NCBI RefSeq assembly: GCF_900113865.1
Contig: NZ_FOQY01000012.1
Coordinates: forward strand, 62,001-126,000
Source: Streptosporangium canum
GTDB taxonomy: Bacteria; Actinomycetota; Actinomycetes; Streptosporangiales; Streptosporangiaceae
DNA: 64,000 nt
Reading direction: 5' to 3'
Below the pieces are notes generated by a model. It was not told where the DNA came from. It was given only the letters and a program-made list of their open reading frames with translations, and searched no databases. Within the stretch, counting starts at the first letter, position 1; every line of letters begins with the position of its first letter. A program made the translations under genes and the position numbers. This document shows, piece after piece, positions 1 to 7,701 of the stretch.

Positions 1-1595
1 CGCATCCTGCCGTGCAGCTGACCTCGGTGTCCTACACGGCCGACGTGGCCGTGCCGACTCCGGTGGCGAACCTGGAGGCGATCAGAGGGCTGACCCAGCA
101 GGGGGTCGCCGCGGTCCAGTCGGGCAAGATCTCATCGGACGAGAACAGCATCTACCGGTGGGTCGTCCAGCAGATGGCCAAGGAACCGGGACGCTACTTC
201 TCGCCCGGAGCGCCGGAGCGGGTCGTGGAGGCGACGGCCGGCGGCCTGTGCACGGGCTGGTGGGTCACGCCGGACGGTTACATGGTGACGGCGGCCCACT
301 GCGTCGGCCAGGAGGAGGACGAGCTGGCGCAGACCTTCGCCACCCAGGCCCTCACGAAGATCAACGAGAAGGACGCCGCCGACCTGATCTCCAGCCTCGG
401 TGACATCGCCTCCGACGACGAGATCGTCCGGACGGCCGCGAAGATCTTCCAGATCTGGAACGCGGACAACATCAAGATCCGCAACGTGCAGAGCTCCCTG
501 TCGCTGCTGCAGAGCCTTCCCGGCGGCGGCGTCGACAAGACCGCCAAGGCGGTGCCGATCGAGCTGGTGGCCAAGGGCACGGTCTACCCGGGCAAGGACA
601 TCGCGATCCTCAAGGCCAACGGGCAGAACAACCTGCCGACGGTCCCGCTGGGCCAGGACTCGGACGTGCGGGTGGGCGACACCCTCTACATCAGCGGGTT
701 CCCCGGCACGGTGACGCAGACCTCGATCTTCAACATCGAGTCCAAGCTCGACCCGGCCTTCACCGAGGGCCCGTACAACGCCAGCCGTCAGACCCCCGAG
801 GGTGTGCCGTACATCCAGACCCAGGCCCCGTCCTACCCGGGCAACTCGGGTGGTCCGGTGTTCAGCAAGGACGGCAACGTCATCGGCATCCTGGTCGGAG
901 GCCTGATCCAGCAGGACGGCGGCTCCACCGAGGGTGAGAGCTTCGTGCTGCCGGTCAGCATCGTCAGGGAGAAGCTGAACGAGAAGAACATCAAGTCGGC
1001 CGAGTCGGTGACGACGAAGGCCTACAACGAGGCGCTCGACCTGTTCTTCAAGAACCACTACTCCGACGCGCTGCCCAAGTTCCGCGAGGTCCAGGCGCTG
1101 CAGCCGAACCACCCGTACGTCGCCAAGTACATCACCGACTCCCAGCAGGCCATCACCGCGGGCAAGGACGAGAGCTCCTCGTCGATCCTGCCGTGGGTGC
1201 TGTGGGGCGGCGGAGGCCTGCTCGTCCTGTTCGTGCTCGGCACGCTGGGCACGGTGCTCAGAGGCAAGCGGCGGTCGAAGATCCCGCCGTCCTCCTTCCC
1301 GCCCGCGCCGTACGGCGCGCAGCCCGGCTACCTGCCGCCGGGACAGGGCCAGTACGGCCATCCGGCCCAGCACGGCCAGCCGTACGGCGTGCCGCAGCAG
1401 CAGCCCTACCCGCAGCGGCCGCCCTATCCGCTCCCGGCCGCACCCGAGGACACCCGGGCGGTCCGCCCGCACTCGCCGTACGGGGAGCCGCAGCAGAAGC
1501 CCGGCCCCGGGGCGAACACCCGCATCGCCGGACTCGAGGCGGAGCTGGAACAGCTACGCCGCAACATGGGGCAGCGCCCGCCCGATCAGCGCTGA
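1..1595 (+). CDS. Trypsin-like serine protease with membrane anchor (5' partial)
   Basis: Secreted-side serine protease tethered to the membrane. The frame is open to the window edge and the first possible start (GTG at 12) lacks a signal peptide, so the true start is almost certainly upstream. Counting from that GTG, the catalytic triad is visible: His96 in TAAHC, Asp196 in GKDIAIL and Ser279 in PGNSGGP. A TPR-like helical stretch follows at about 335-382, then one membrane segment at 392-416 and a Pro/Gln/Tyr-rich cytoplasmic tail ending in a short charged helix. The order protease-TPR-TM-cytoplasmic tail suggests extracellular proteolysis linked to the membrane; substrate unknown. The gene ends in a strong hairpin. 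Confidence is high for the family, low for the role. Confidence 0.85.
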   Translation, partial: HPAVQLTSVSYTADVAVPTPVANLEAIRGLTQQGVAAVQSGKISSDENSIYRWVVQQMAKEPGRYFSPGAPERVVEATAGGLCTGWWVTPDGYMVTAAHCVGQEEDELAQTFATQALTKINEKDAADLISSLGDIASDDEIVRTAAKIFQIWNADNIKIRNVQSSLSLLQSLPGGGVDKTAKAVPIELVAKGTVYPGKDIAILKANGQNNLPTVPLGQDSDVRVGDTLYISGFPGTVTQTSIFNIESKLDPAFTEGPYNASRQTPEGVPYIQTQAPSYPGNSGGPVFSKDGNVIGILVGGLIQQDGGSTEGESFVLPVSIVREKLNEKNIKSAESVTTKAYNEALDLFFKNHYSDALPKFREVQALQPNHPYVAKYITDSQQAITAGKDESSSSILPWVLWGGGGLLVLFVLGTLGTVLRGKRRSKIPPSSFPPAPYGAQPGYLPPGQGQYGHPAQHGQPYGVPQQQPYPQRPPYPLPAAPEDTRAVRPHSPYGEPQQKPGPGANTRIAGLEAELEQLRRNMGQRPPDQR

Positions 1596-1637
1596 CCCGC
1601 CGCCGGGCCGGAGGGCCCGTCGGGGCCTGTCCGGCCC

Positions 1638-1676
1638 AACGGGGCCCGGAGCGGATCCACCGCTCCGGGCCCCGTT
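1638..1676 (+). terminator. Rho-independent-type hairpin after the protease gene
   Basis: A perfect 16-bp inverted repeat (arms AACGGGGCCCGGAGCG at 1638-1653 and its complement at 1661-1676) around a 7-nt loop, starting 43 bp after the stop codon. There is no clear U tract, as is common in actinomycetes. Confidence 0.8.
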
Positions 1677-1703
1677 CCGTGCGGCCCGTCCCTGTACGGT
1701 CGC

Positions 1704-1719
1704 CCAAGCGTGCGCTAGT
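1704..1719 (+). promoter_or_regulatory. KstR2-type operator, site 1
   Basis: CCAAGCGTGCGCTAGT, matching the box shared by eight places in this window (consensus CCAAGCRNNYGCTNG). It ends 8 bp before the GTG start of the acyl-CoA dehydrogenase pair, so a bound repressor would cover the promoter. The sequence is almost identical to site 2 at 13114-13129. Confidence 0.7.
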
Positions 1720-1727
1720 TTGGTTAG

Positions 1728-2873
1728 GTGGATCTGGACTTCACGCGCGCGGAGCAGGACTTCCGGGCCGAGGTGCGAGACTGGCTGGCCGGGCACGTTC
1801 CCGGGGCCCCGCTGCCCTCCATGGACACCCGGGAGGGATTCGAGGCGCATCGCGAGTGGGAGCACCTGCTCGCCGGGGAACGGCTGTCGGTGGTGTCCTG
1901 GCCCGTCGAGTACGGCGGGCGGGGTGCGAGCCTCGTCGAGTGGCTGATCTTCGAGGAGGAATACTGGGCGGCGAGCGCCCCCGGCCGGGTCAGCCAGAAC
2001 GGCATCTTCCTCCTGGCCCCCACCCTCTTCTCCCACGGTACGGCCGAGCAGCGGGAACGGTTCCTGCCCGGCATGGCCAGGGCCGACGACGTCTGGGCCC
2101 AGGCCTGGTCGGAGCCGGAGGCGGGCAGCGACCTCGCCGCCCTCACCTCCCGCGCCGAGCGGGTCGAAGGCGGCTGGCGGCTCCATGGGCAGAAGACCTG
2201 GAGCTCCCGGGCCTCCTACGCGGACTGGGGCTTCGGGCTGTTCCGCAGCGACCCCGCCTCGGCCCGGCATCGGGGGCTGACCTACTTCATGTTCCCCCTG
2301 GCCGGCGTGACCGTCCGGCCCATAGCCCAGCTCGACGGTGAGCACGGGTTCGCCGAACTCTTCTTCGACGGCCTCTTCGTCCCCGACGACCTGGTGCTCG
2401 GCGCCGCCGGTGAGGGCTGGCGGATCGCGATGGCTACCACCTCCTCCGAACGCGGCCTCACCCTGCGCAGCCCCGGTCGGTTCCTCGCGACGGCCGACAG
2501 GCTGGTCCGGCTTGCCCGCTCGACCGGCGCCGACCCCGTCCTCGCCGACCAGGTGGCACGGGCCTGGCTGGACGCCGAGTCCTACCGGCTGCACACCTTC
2601 GGCACCGCCCGTAGGCTGGCGGCGGGGGAGGAGATCGGCTCCGCGTCCAGCATGGGCAAGGTGTTCTGGTCCGAACTCGACGTGCGCATGCACGCCCTGG
2701 CGCTCCGGCTGCTCGGCGAACGCGGCCTGCTGGACGGCGGAGCCCCCGACGCCGAGGAGGGGGGCCGATGGCTGGACGGCTACCTTTTCTCCCTCGCCGG
2801 TCCGATCTACGCGGGCACCAACGAGATCCAGCGGAACATCATCGCCGAACGCGTTCTGGGGCTGCCCCGATGA
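1728..2873 (+). CDS. Acyl-CoA dehydrogenase, subunit 1 of a pair
   Basis: Flavoprotein (381 aa) of the acyl-CoA dehydrogenase family, expected to introduce an alpha-beta double bond into a CoA thioester. The N-terminal helical domain, the flavin-contacting stretch AQAWSEPEAGSDLA near residue 124 and the C-terminal YAGTNEIQRN near 361 are all present. The glutamate that sits in IYEGT of short- and medium-chain enzymes is Ala here, so the base must lie elsewhere, as in the steroid FadE26/FadE28 group. GTG start at 1728; the stop overlaps the next start (ATGA). Adjacent unequal dehydrogenases are typical of the alpha2-beta2 steroid enzymes (ChsE1-ChsE2 type), and the operator just upstream supports steroid or CoA-ester catabolism. 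Exact substrate unknown. Confidence 0.85.
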   Translation: MDLDFTRAEQDFRAEVRDWLAGHVPGAPLPSMDTREGFEAHREWEHLLAGERLSVVSWPVEYGGRGASLVEWLIFEEEYWAASAPGRVSQNGIFLLAPTLFSHGTAEQRERFLPGMARADDVWAQAWSEPEAGSDLAALTSRAERVEGGWRLHGQKTWSSRASYADWGFGLFRSDPASARHRGLTYFMFPLAGVTVRPIAQLDGEHGFAELFFDGLFVPDDLVLGAAGEGWRIAMATTSSERGLTLRSPGRFLATADRLVRLARSTGADPVLADQVARAWLDAESYRLHTFGTARRLAAGEEIGSASSMGKVFWSELDVRMHALALRLLGERGLLDGGAPDAEEGGRWLDGYLFSLAGPIYAGTNEIQRNIIAERVLGLPR

Positions 2874-3844
2874 ACTTCGCATTCACCGACGACCAGCTCG
2901 CCCTCGCGGCGGCCGTACGGCAGGTGCTCGCGGCCCACTGCCCAGCGGAGGCCGTACGGAACGGACGGAGCCCCGCCTGGTCCCAGCTCGCCGAGATCGG
3001 GCTGTTCGGGCTGCTGGTCCCCCAGGAGCACGACGGCCTCGGGCTGGGGCTCGTCGACGCGGTCCTCCCGTTCGAGGAGACCGGGCGGGCCGCGCTGCCC
3101 GGTCCGGTGGCCGAGACCGCCGTGGCCGCCCCGCTGCTGCTGGCGGGCGATCCGGCGCTGGGCAAGCTCGCCGCGGGCTCGCTGCGGGTGAGCGTGCGGA
3201 TCGGCGACCAGGTCTACGCGCCCGACGCCGATCTGGCCGACCTGCTGATCGTCGAGCGCGAGGGCGTGCCGCACGCCGTCCGGCCCGAGGCGGCACGGCT
3301 GACGCCGCAGTCCGGGGTGGACCGGACGAGGCCGCTGTTCGGGGTGGAGTTCCGTGACGCCACCCGGCTCCGGACCGAAGTCGCCCCGGCCGTCCGCGCG
3401 GTGACGGTCGCGGTGGCCGCCCAGCTCGTCGGGGCGGCCAGGCACCTGCTGGACACGACTGTCGGCTACGCGCGGACCCGCAGGCAGTTCGGCGCCCCGA
3501 TCGGGTCGTTCCAGGCGGTCAAGCACCGGCTCGCCGAGGTCGCCATCGCGGTCGAGTTCGCCGCGCCCCTGGTCTACGCCGCCGCTCTGGCCGTGGACCG
3601 GCGCCTGCCCACCGTGGACCGGGACGTCAGCGCGGCCAAGGCCGCCGCGGGCGAGGCCGCCGAGCTGGCCGCCGGGACCGCCCTCCAGGTGCACGGCGCG
3701 ATCGGCTACACCGGCGAGCTCGACCTGGGCCTCTGGCTGGCCCGGGTGTGGTCGCTCTCGGCCGCCTACGGCGGCCCCGGCCTGCACCGCTCACGGTTGA
3801 GGACCGCCATCCTCGGCACCCCGGAGGTGCGGCGATGGCCGTGA
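2870..3844 (+). CDS. Acyl-CoA dehydrogenase, subunit 2 of a pair
   Basis: Shorter acyl-CoA dehydrogenase (324 aa) starting at the ATG that overlaps the stop of the upstream dehydrogenase. The N-terminal domain (EIGLFGLLVPQEHDGLGLG near 46) and the C-terminal helices (YARTRRQFGAPIGSFQAVKH near 200, ALQVHGAIGYTGE near 274) are recognisable, but the middle beta domain is shortened. This resembles the partner subunits of heterotetrameric steroid dehydrogenases, in which FAD sites are shared between unlike chains. Translational coupling strongly suggests it forms a complex with the preceding protein. Function by itself is doubtful. Confidence 0.83.
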   Translation: MNFAFTDDQLALAAAVRQVLAAHCPAEAVRNGRSPAWSQLAEIGLFGLLVPQEHDGLGLGLVDAVLPFEETGRAALPGPVAETAVAAPLLLAGDPALGKLAAGSLRVSVRIGDQVYAPDADLADLLIVEREGVPHAVRPEAARLTPQSGVDRTRPLFGVEFRDATRLRTEVAPAVRAVTVAVAAQLVGAARHLLDTTVGYARTRRQFGAPIGSFQAVKHRLAEVAIAVEFAAPLVYAAALAVDRRLPTVDRDVSAAKAAAGEAAELAAGTALQVHGAIGYTGELDLGLWLARVWSLSAAYGGPGLHRSRLRTAILGTPEVRRWP

Positions 3845-3881
3845 CCCGCGCGCGCCGGAGCCGGGTGGCGGGAGGTCGGCG

Positions 3882-4703
3882 ATGAGGTTCGGCGTCCCTC
3901 TCGGGCTGGTCCATCCGGACGCCTGGCGGGACGTCGCGGTCGCAGCGGACGAGCTCGGGTTCGAGTCGGTCTGGCTGCCCGAGCATCTGGTCTTCGCCAC
4001 CGACCTGTCGCTGGCGCGTTATCCGGGAACCGACAGGCCCGGCATCTCACCGGCCACCCCGCTGTTCGACGCCCCCGCCTACCTCTGCTGGCTGGCCGGG
4101 CTGACCTCACGGGTACGGCTGGGCACCGCGGTGCACCTCTATGCCCTGCGGCACCCCTTCGTCTCCGCGCGGGCCTTCGCCACCCTGGACCGGGTGTCCG
4201 GGGGCCGGGCGATCTGCGGGGTCGGCGCCGGGTGGTACGAGGGGGAGTGGCGGGCGGCCGGGGTGGACTTCGGCACCCGGGGGCCACGGCTGGACGAGGC
4301 GATCGAGGTGACCCGGCGGCTCTGGTCCGAGCCGGTCGTCGCGCACGAGGGACGTTTCTACGGCTTCCCCGAAGTCGCCTTCGAACCCAAGCCCGTCCAG
4401 GAGCGGCTGCCCATCCTGGCCGGAGGCGAGTCGGGCGCGGCCCTGCGGCGAGCCGCCCGGCTCTGCGACGGCTGGATCAGCATGCCGCACTCCCCGGACA
4501 CGATCCGCCCCCAGCTCGACAGGCTCGCCGCGCTCCGCGACGGCCGTCCCTTCTCGGTCACCGCGCACGCCTACGAGCTCGCCGGTCCCGCCGAGATCTC
4601 CCGATGGGAGGGGCTCGGCGTGGACCGCATGATCGTCCGTCCCTGGCGCCGCAGCCGCGACGCCGTCGCCGGCCTCGCGGCCTTCGCCGCCGACTGTCTT
4701 TAG
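3882..4703 (+). CDS. LLM-class (F420- or flavin-dependent) oxidoreductase
   Basis: A 273-aa luciferase-like TIM-barrel protein. The family signatures are VAADELGFESVWLPEH near residue 20, the tract TSRVRLGTAVHLYALRHP and GGRAICGVGAGWYEGEW, followed by FYGFPEVAFEPKPVQERLPILAGGES. The short length and PEH/GVGAGWY motifs fit the actinobacterial F420-dependent subgroup, though the sequence alone cannot decide between F420 and FMN. It lies 37 bp after the dehydrogenase pair with a GGAGGTCGGCG ribosome site before ATG, so it is probably the third gene of that operon. Such enzymes recur in actinobacterial steroid and fatty-acid clusters; substrate unknown. Confidence 0.78.
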   Translation: MRFGVPLGLVHPDAWRDVAVAADELGFESVWLPEHLVFATDLSLARYPGTDRPGISPATPLFDAPAYLCWLAGLTSRVRLGTAVHLYALRHPFVSARAFATLDRVSGGRAICGVGAGWYEGEWRAAGVDFGTRGPRLDEAIEVTRRLWSEPVVAHEGRFYGFPEVAFEPKPVQERLPILAGGESGAALRRAARLCDGWISMPHSPDTIRPQLDRLAALRDGRPFSVTAHAYELAGPAEISRWEGLGVDRMIVRPWRRSRDAVAGLAAFAADCL

Positions 4704-4778
4704 CGCCGGCCGCGTCCGGCGTCGGCTGTCCCCGGGCGGACGTTCCCGTGGACGGCCGCTCTCGTCCCCCTGAAGACG

Positions 4779-4919
4779 GCATCCTCGCCTTCTCTGGCGG
4801 GCATCCTCGCCGCCTCGGGCAGGCACCCTCGCTGCCCTGGCGGGCATCTTCGCCGCCTCGGGCGGGCATCCTCGCCCTCTCGGGCCCGCATCCTCGCCTC
4901 CTCAGGCCGGCACTCTCGC
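4779..4919. repeat. 22-bp tandem repeat, about 6.5 units
   Basis: Units begin at 4779, 4801, 4823, 4844, 4866, 4888 and 4910 and all read GCATCCTCGCC with small changes, followed by a variable CTCGGGC half. Unit length is 22 bp (one is 21). It fills the gap between convergent genes and runs into the last codons of the CHAP gene. No open frame on either strand looks like a real gene here. Confidence 0.8.
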
Positions 4920-6656
4920 CCGGCGGCGGCCCCGGTAGCCGCTGTGGACCAGGACGTCGGTCGGCTCGGTGGCGAGTGGCCCGGTCGGGATGGTCGTGCT
5001 GACCACGGGTTCGGACCGGCGATGGCGCCGGCCCCGTAGCGGGGCGTCCTCGACGAAGGTCGAGGACTCGACGACCGGGCGCTCGCGGAGGCGGCGCCTG
5101 CCCTGGTAGGGGGCCTGGGGGCCGTCGTGGCGCCGGTTGGCCGGTCCGGTGCCCTGGGCGCGGGAGGGGCCGGCCATGCCGGTCCGGCCGACGTGGGTGA
5201 GGCCGGGCCGGCCGCTCTCCTCGGGCCGGAAGAGATCGCCCCGGCCGTTCTGCCCGTCGCGGGCGAGACTGGCCCGGATGGCCTCCTCGGCGCGGGCCAG
5301 GCTGGCCTGCTCGGCGAGGGTGAGGTTGGCCAGTCCGGCCTCCCCGATGAGGCCGGCCAGTCCGGCCTCTCCGACGCGGGTGAGCGACCCGGTCTGCTCG
5401 GCGGGGATGAGTGACCCGGTCTGCTCGGCCGGGGTGAGCGGTCCGGCCTCCCCGACGTGACCGAGCGGGGTCGTGACCGAGGGGAACTCGGCCGTCGTGG
5501 CGGCCGGGAGCGTGGTCTCGGGAACGATCTCCGGGGTGACGCGGAGCCCCTCGGCCAGAACGGGTGCGCCCTTGGTGATCCGGCGGCGGCCGGGGGCGCG
5601 GCGGCGGCCCGGGGTCCGGCGGGCGGGACGGGCGGGCGCACCGGCGCTCGCGGCGAACGCGAGCCGTGTCTTCGACTGGCGGGCCTTGGCGTGGGCGATG
5701 ATCGCGACCGCGGCGAGCAGGACCGGCGCGAGCACGGCGGGCGTGCCGAGCTGGGGGGTCTGCGGTGAGAGGCCGCTGCTGAGCGCGGTGGGGGTGGTCG
5801 CGATCGCGTTGGTGTCCGCGGTGGCGGGTTTGGCGTGTTTGCCGGTCGTGCTGGTACGGCCGGCGGAGATCTGGGGGGCGGTGGCGGTCGCGCCGGTCCT
5901 CGGGGCGGCTTCACCGGTCTTCGGGGTGGTCCGCGGGGCCGTCTCGGCGGTCCTCGTCTCCCCGGAGGAGGATGTGGCGGGCGACTTGGCGACGGGCTTG
6001 GCGGCAGGCTTGGCGTGCTTGGGGCCGGCCTCCGCCGTGGCCGGGGCCGCCGGGGCTCCGGCGTCCCGCCCGAGGTCGGGCGGAGGGACCATCGCGAGCA
6101 GGTTGGGTCCGGGGGTGAGCGCCACCGAATTGTCCGCCCGGGCGTCGGCGGCGGTGACGATCGTCTGCTTCTGGGAGGCCTCCCGGTCCAGCCGGGCCTT
6201 GATCTTCTCCGGATACCCGTAGCCGACGACCTTGCCGGTGTCGCGTTCCTTGCGCTTGGCGACGCCCCCGTCGATGTTCCCCTCGATCGTGTGGATCGTC
6301 CGGCCCGTCACCTTGGTGACGATCCCCACGTGGTCGATGTTGTCGATCTTCTTCGAGCCGCTCCAGTCGAAGAAGACGATCGCGCCGGGCTTGGGAGCGG
6401 TGCCCCAGGCGTCCTGCTCCTTGAACCACTCGGCGTGGTAGACGGTGTAGGCGAACTGGCCGATCCAGTCCTCGTAGCCGAGCTTCTTGGCCGCCCAGGA
6501 CAGGTACATGTCGCACCAGGGGGCCGCCGTGTAGTCGGCGTCGAACTCGACGTTGTCGCCGTACCAGTTGCCGAACTTGGTGTAACCGCCGCCCTTCTCG
6601 GAATATCCGAGCTCGCTCTCCAGCAGCTTGATGAACTTCTGCATCTCAGGGGTCAT
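4902..6656 (-). CDS. CHAP-domain cell-wall hydrolase with long Ala/Pro-rich tail
   Basis: Putative peptidoglycan amidase/endopeptidase of 584 aa. The CHAP domain occupies residues 1-155 with the catalytic Cys48 in APWCDMYLSW and His109 in NIDHVGIVT. A low-complexity Thr/Pro/Lys region (200-300) leads to one hydrophobic segment at about 304-321, then a Gly/Glu/Ala-rich tail with repeats such as TPAEQTGSL. I chose the ATG at 6656 because the CHAP domain begins right there; the frame extends upstream but enters the riboswitch. No classical signal peptide precedes the CHAP domain, so membrane topology is uncertain. Regulation is probably by the ydaO-type riboswitch directly upstream, which controls cell-wall hydrolases in many actinobacteria. 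Confidence 0.82.
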   Translation of the reverse strand: MTPEMQKFIKLLESELGYSEKGGGYTKFGNWYGDNVEFDADYTAAPWCDMYLSWAAKKLGYEDWIGQFAYTVYHAEWFKEQDAWGTAPKPGAIVFFDWSGSKKIDNIDHVGIVTKVTGRTIHTIEGNIDGGVAKRKERDTGKVVGYGYPEKIKARLDREASQKQTIVTAADARADNSVALTPGPNLLAMVPPPDLGRDAGAPAAPATAEAGPKHAKPAAKPVAKSPATSSSGETRTAETAPRTTPKTGEAAPRTGATATAPQISAGRTSTTGKHAKPATADTNAIATTPTALSSGLSPQTPQLGTPAVLAPVLLAAVAIIAHAKARQSKTRLAFAASAGAPARPARRTPGRRRAPGRRRITKGAPVLAEGLRVTPEIVPETTLPAATTAEFPSVTTPLGHVGEAGPLTPAEQTGSLIPAEQTGSLTRVGEAGLAGLIGEAGLANLTLAEQASLARAEEAIRASLARDGQNGRGDLFRPEESGRPGLTHVGRTGMAGPSRAQGTGPANRRHDGPQAPYQGRRRLRERPVVESSTFVEDAPLRGRRHRRSEPVVSTTIPTGPLATEPTDVLVHSGYRGRRRARVPA

Positions 6657-6664
6657 AGAAAGCT

Positions 6665-6848
6665 TAGGGGGGACCCCCGGCAGCCTGAAGCATGGTCGCG
6701 CCGCCCTCGCAACCCGGCTACCGGGAGACGGGTTGAGCGACGGCGCGTTCACGCGGACCGATCCGGAGGGACGATCGGGACGCGTGTGGCGGCGCCATTG
6801 GTCAGTTGTCTTCCGTGACCAGGGAGGTTACCCGGAAGGAGCGAAAGG
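6665..6848 (-). ncRNA. ydaO-yuaA (c-di-AMP) riboswitch leader
   Basis: On the minus strand the leader carries the conserved blocks of this class: TTCCGGGTAACCTCC near the 5' end, GGTCACGGAAGAC, CTGACCAATGGCGCCGCC, then CTCAACCCG paired with CCGGGTTGCGAGGGCGG, ending close to the start codon of the CHAP gene. Order and spacing match the riboswitches before actinobacterial rpf, CHAP and NlpC genes. Recognised by eye from these blocks; a covariance-model search would settle it and the exact ends. Confidence 0.8.
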
Positions 6849-6968
6849 TCAAGACAGGCTAAAGCACACACCAAGGGGGCGGAACCATGACGGGACGACA
6901 AATGCCGACGTCAGAGGCGTTTTCGGGATTTTTGCGTACTAAACCGGTCAAACAAAAAGATCTACCAT

Positions 6969-6996
6969 CCGTCCGGGCGGCGGGCCCTCCGGACGG
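6969..6996 (-). terminator. Hairpin with T-tract on the minus strand
   Basis: Arms CCGTCCGG (6969-6976) and CCGGACGG (6989-6996) with a 12-nt loop; read on the minus strand it is followed within about 10 nt by CTTTTTGTTTG. It would shield the riboswitch/CHAP unit from transcription entering from the thioesterase side. No minus-strand gene lies immediately upstream, so it may act as an insulator. Confidence 0.45.
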
Positions 6997-7011
6997 CCGA
7001 ATGCGATTCGG

Positions 7012-7025
7012 TAGAACGTGTTCTA
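7012..7025 (+). promoter_or_regulatory. KstR-type operator overlapping a leaderless promoter
   Basis: TAGAACGTGTTCTA has perfect 6-bp arms and fits the mycobacterial KstR consensus TnnAACnnGTTnnA. A -10-like TAAAAT follows at 7024-7029, placing the likely transcription start at or next to the ATG at 7036, so the transcript would be leaderless and the operator would cover the promoter. This is the only such box in the window. KstR itself is not encoded here. Confidence 0.65.
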
Positions 7026-7035
7026 AAATAGGGGC

Positions 7036-7671
7036 ATGACGACCGATCTCGCCCCTACCGAGGACGCCGACGCCGTCCTCGCCGCGCTGGCCGTACTGAC
7101 CGGGCGGGCCCGTGAACTGGTCGACGCGGTCGTGCTGACCGATGTCCCGCAGCGCGAGATCGCCGCCGTCGCCGCCGAGCTGGCCACCCTCACCGAGCGC
7201 CTGCGCGCCCGCACGCGTACCTCTCCCCAGCCCTTCGAGATCGGTCCCGACGGCGTGCCCCGGCACGCCGGCAACGCCGTCACCGGCTCGGCCAACCCGC
7301 ACGCCCTCCCGCTGGTCGTCCAGACCACCCCGGAGCGGACGGCCCGTGCCGAGCTGACCTTCCGCCCCACGCACGAGGGACCGCCCGCCTCGGTCCACGG
7401 CGGGATCAGCGCCATGATCCTCGACCACCTGCTGGGGCACGCGGTCGCGGTGGCCGGCGTCGCCGGGATGACCGGCACCCTGACCGTGCGCTACCTGCGC
7501 CGGGTCCCCTACGGCGAGCCGCTGGTGGCGACCGCCGAATACACCCGCTCCGAAGGCCGCAAGTCCTGGTCCGAGGGGCGGATCGCCCTTCCCGACGGCA
7601 CCCCCCTGGTCGAGGCCACCGGCCTGTTCGTCACCCCCAGGGAATGGGTGGAGAACCCGCTGCGGGGATGA
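7036..7671 (+). CDS. PaaI/4HBT-family hotdog thioesterase
   Basis: Acyl-CoA thioesterase of 211 aa. The N-terminal 60 residues are helical and family-specific; the hotdog domain follows, with the typical VHGGISAMILDHLLGHA helix near residue 121 (HGG plus Asp in the active-site position) and the strand GTLTVRYLRRVPYGEPL. It probably hydrolyses or salvages CoA esters formed in lipid or steroid catabolism. The KstR-type palindrome directly before the start is the main reason for tying it to sterol metabolism. It converges on the SDR at 7702 with only 30 bp between stops. Confidence 0.8.
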   Translation: MTTDLAPTEDADAVLAALAVLTGRARELVDAVVLTDVPQREIAAVAAELATLTERLRARTRTSPQPFEIGPDGVPRHAGNAVTGSANPHALPLVVQTTPERTARAELTFRPTHEGPPASVHGGISAMILDHLLGHAVAVAGVAGMTGTLTVRYLRRVPYGEPLVATAEYTRSEGRKSWSEGRIALPDGTPLVEATGLFVTPREWVENPLRG

Positions 7672-7701
7672 TCCCGTCCGGCGGGACCTCGGCGGCGGGG
7701 C

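Noticed and set aside
132-1472. Long minus-strand ORF opposite the protease
   Set aside because: Arg/Gly/Leu-rich antisense shadow typical of high-GC third positions; no motif.
4700-5914. 404-aa minus-strand ORF opposite/over the CHAP tail
   Set aside because: Pro/Ser/Arg composition, another frame of the low-complexity CHAP tail and 22-bp repeat.
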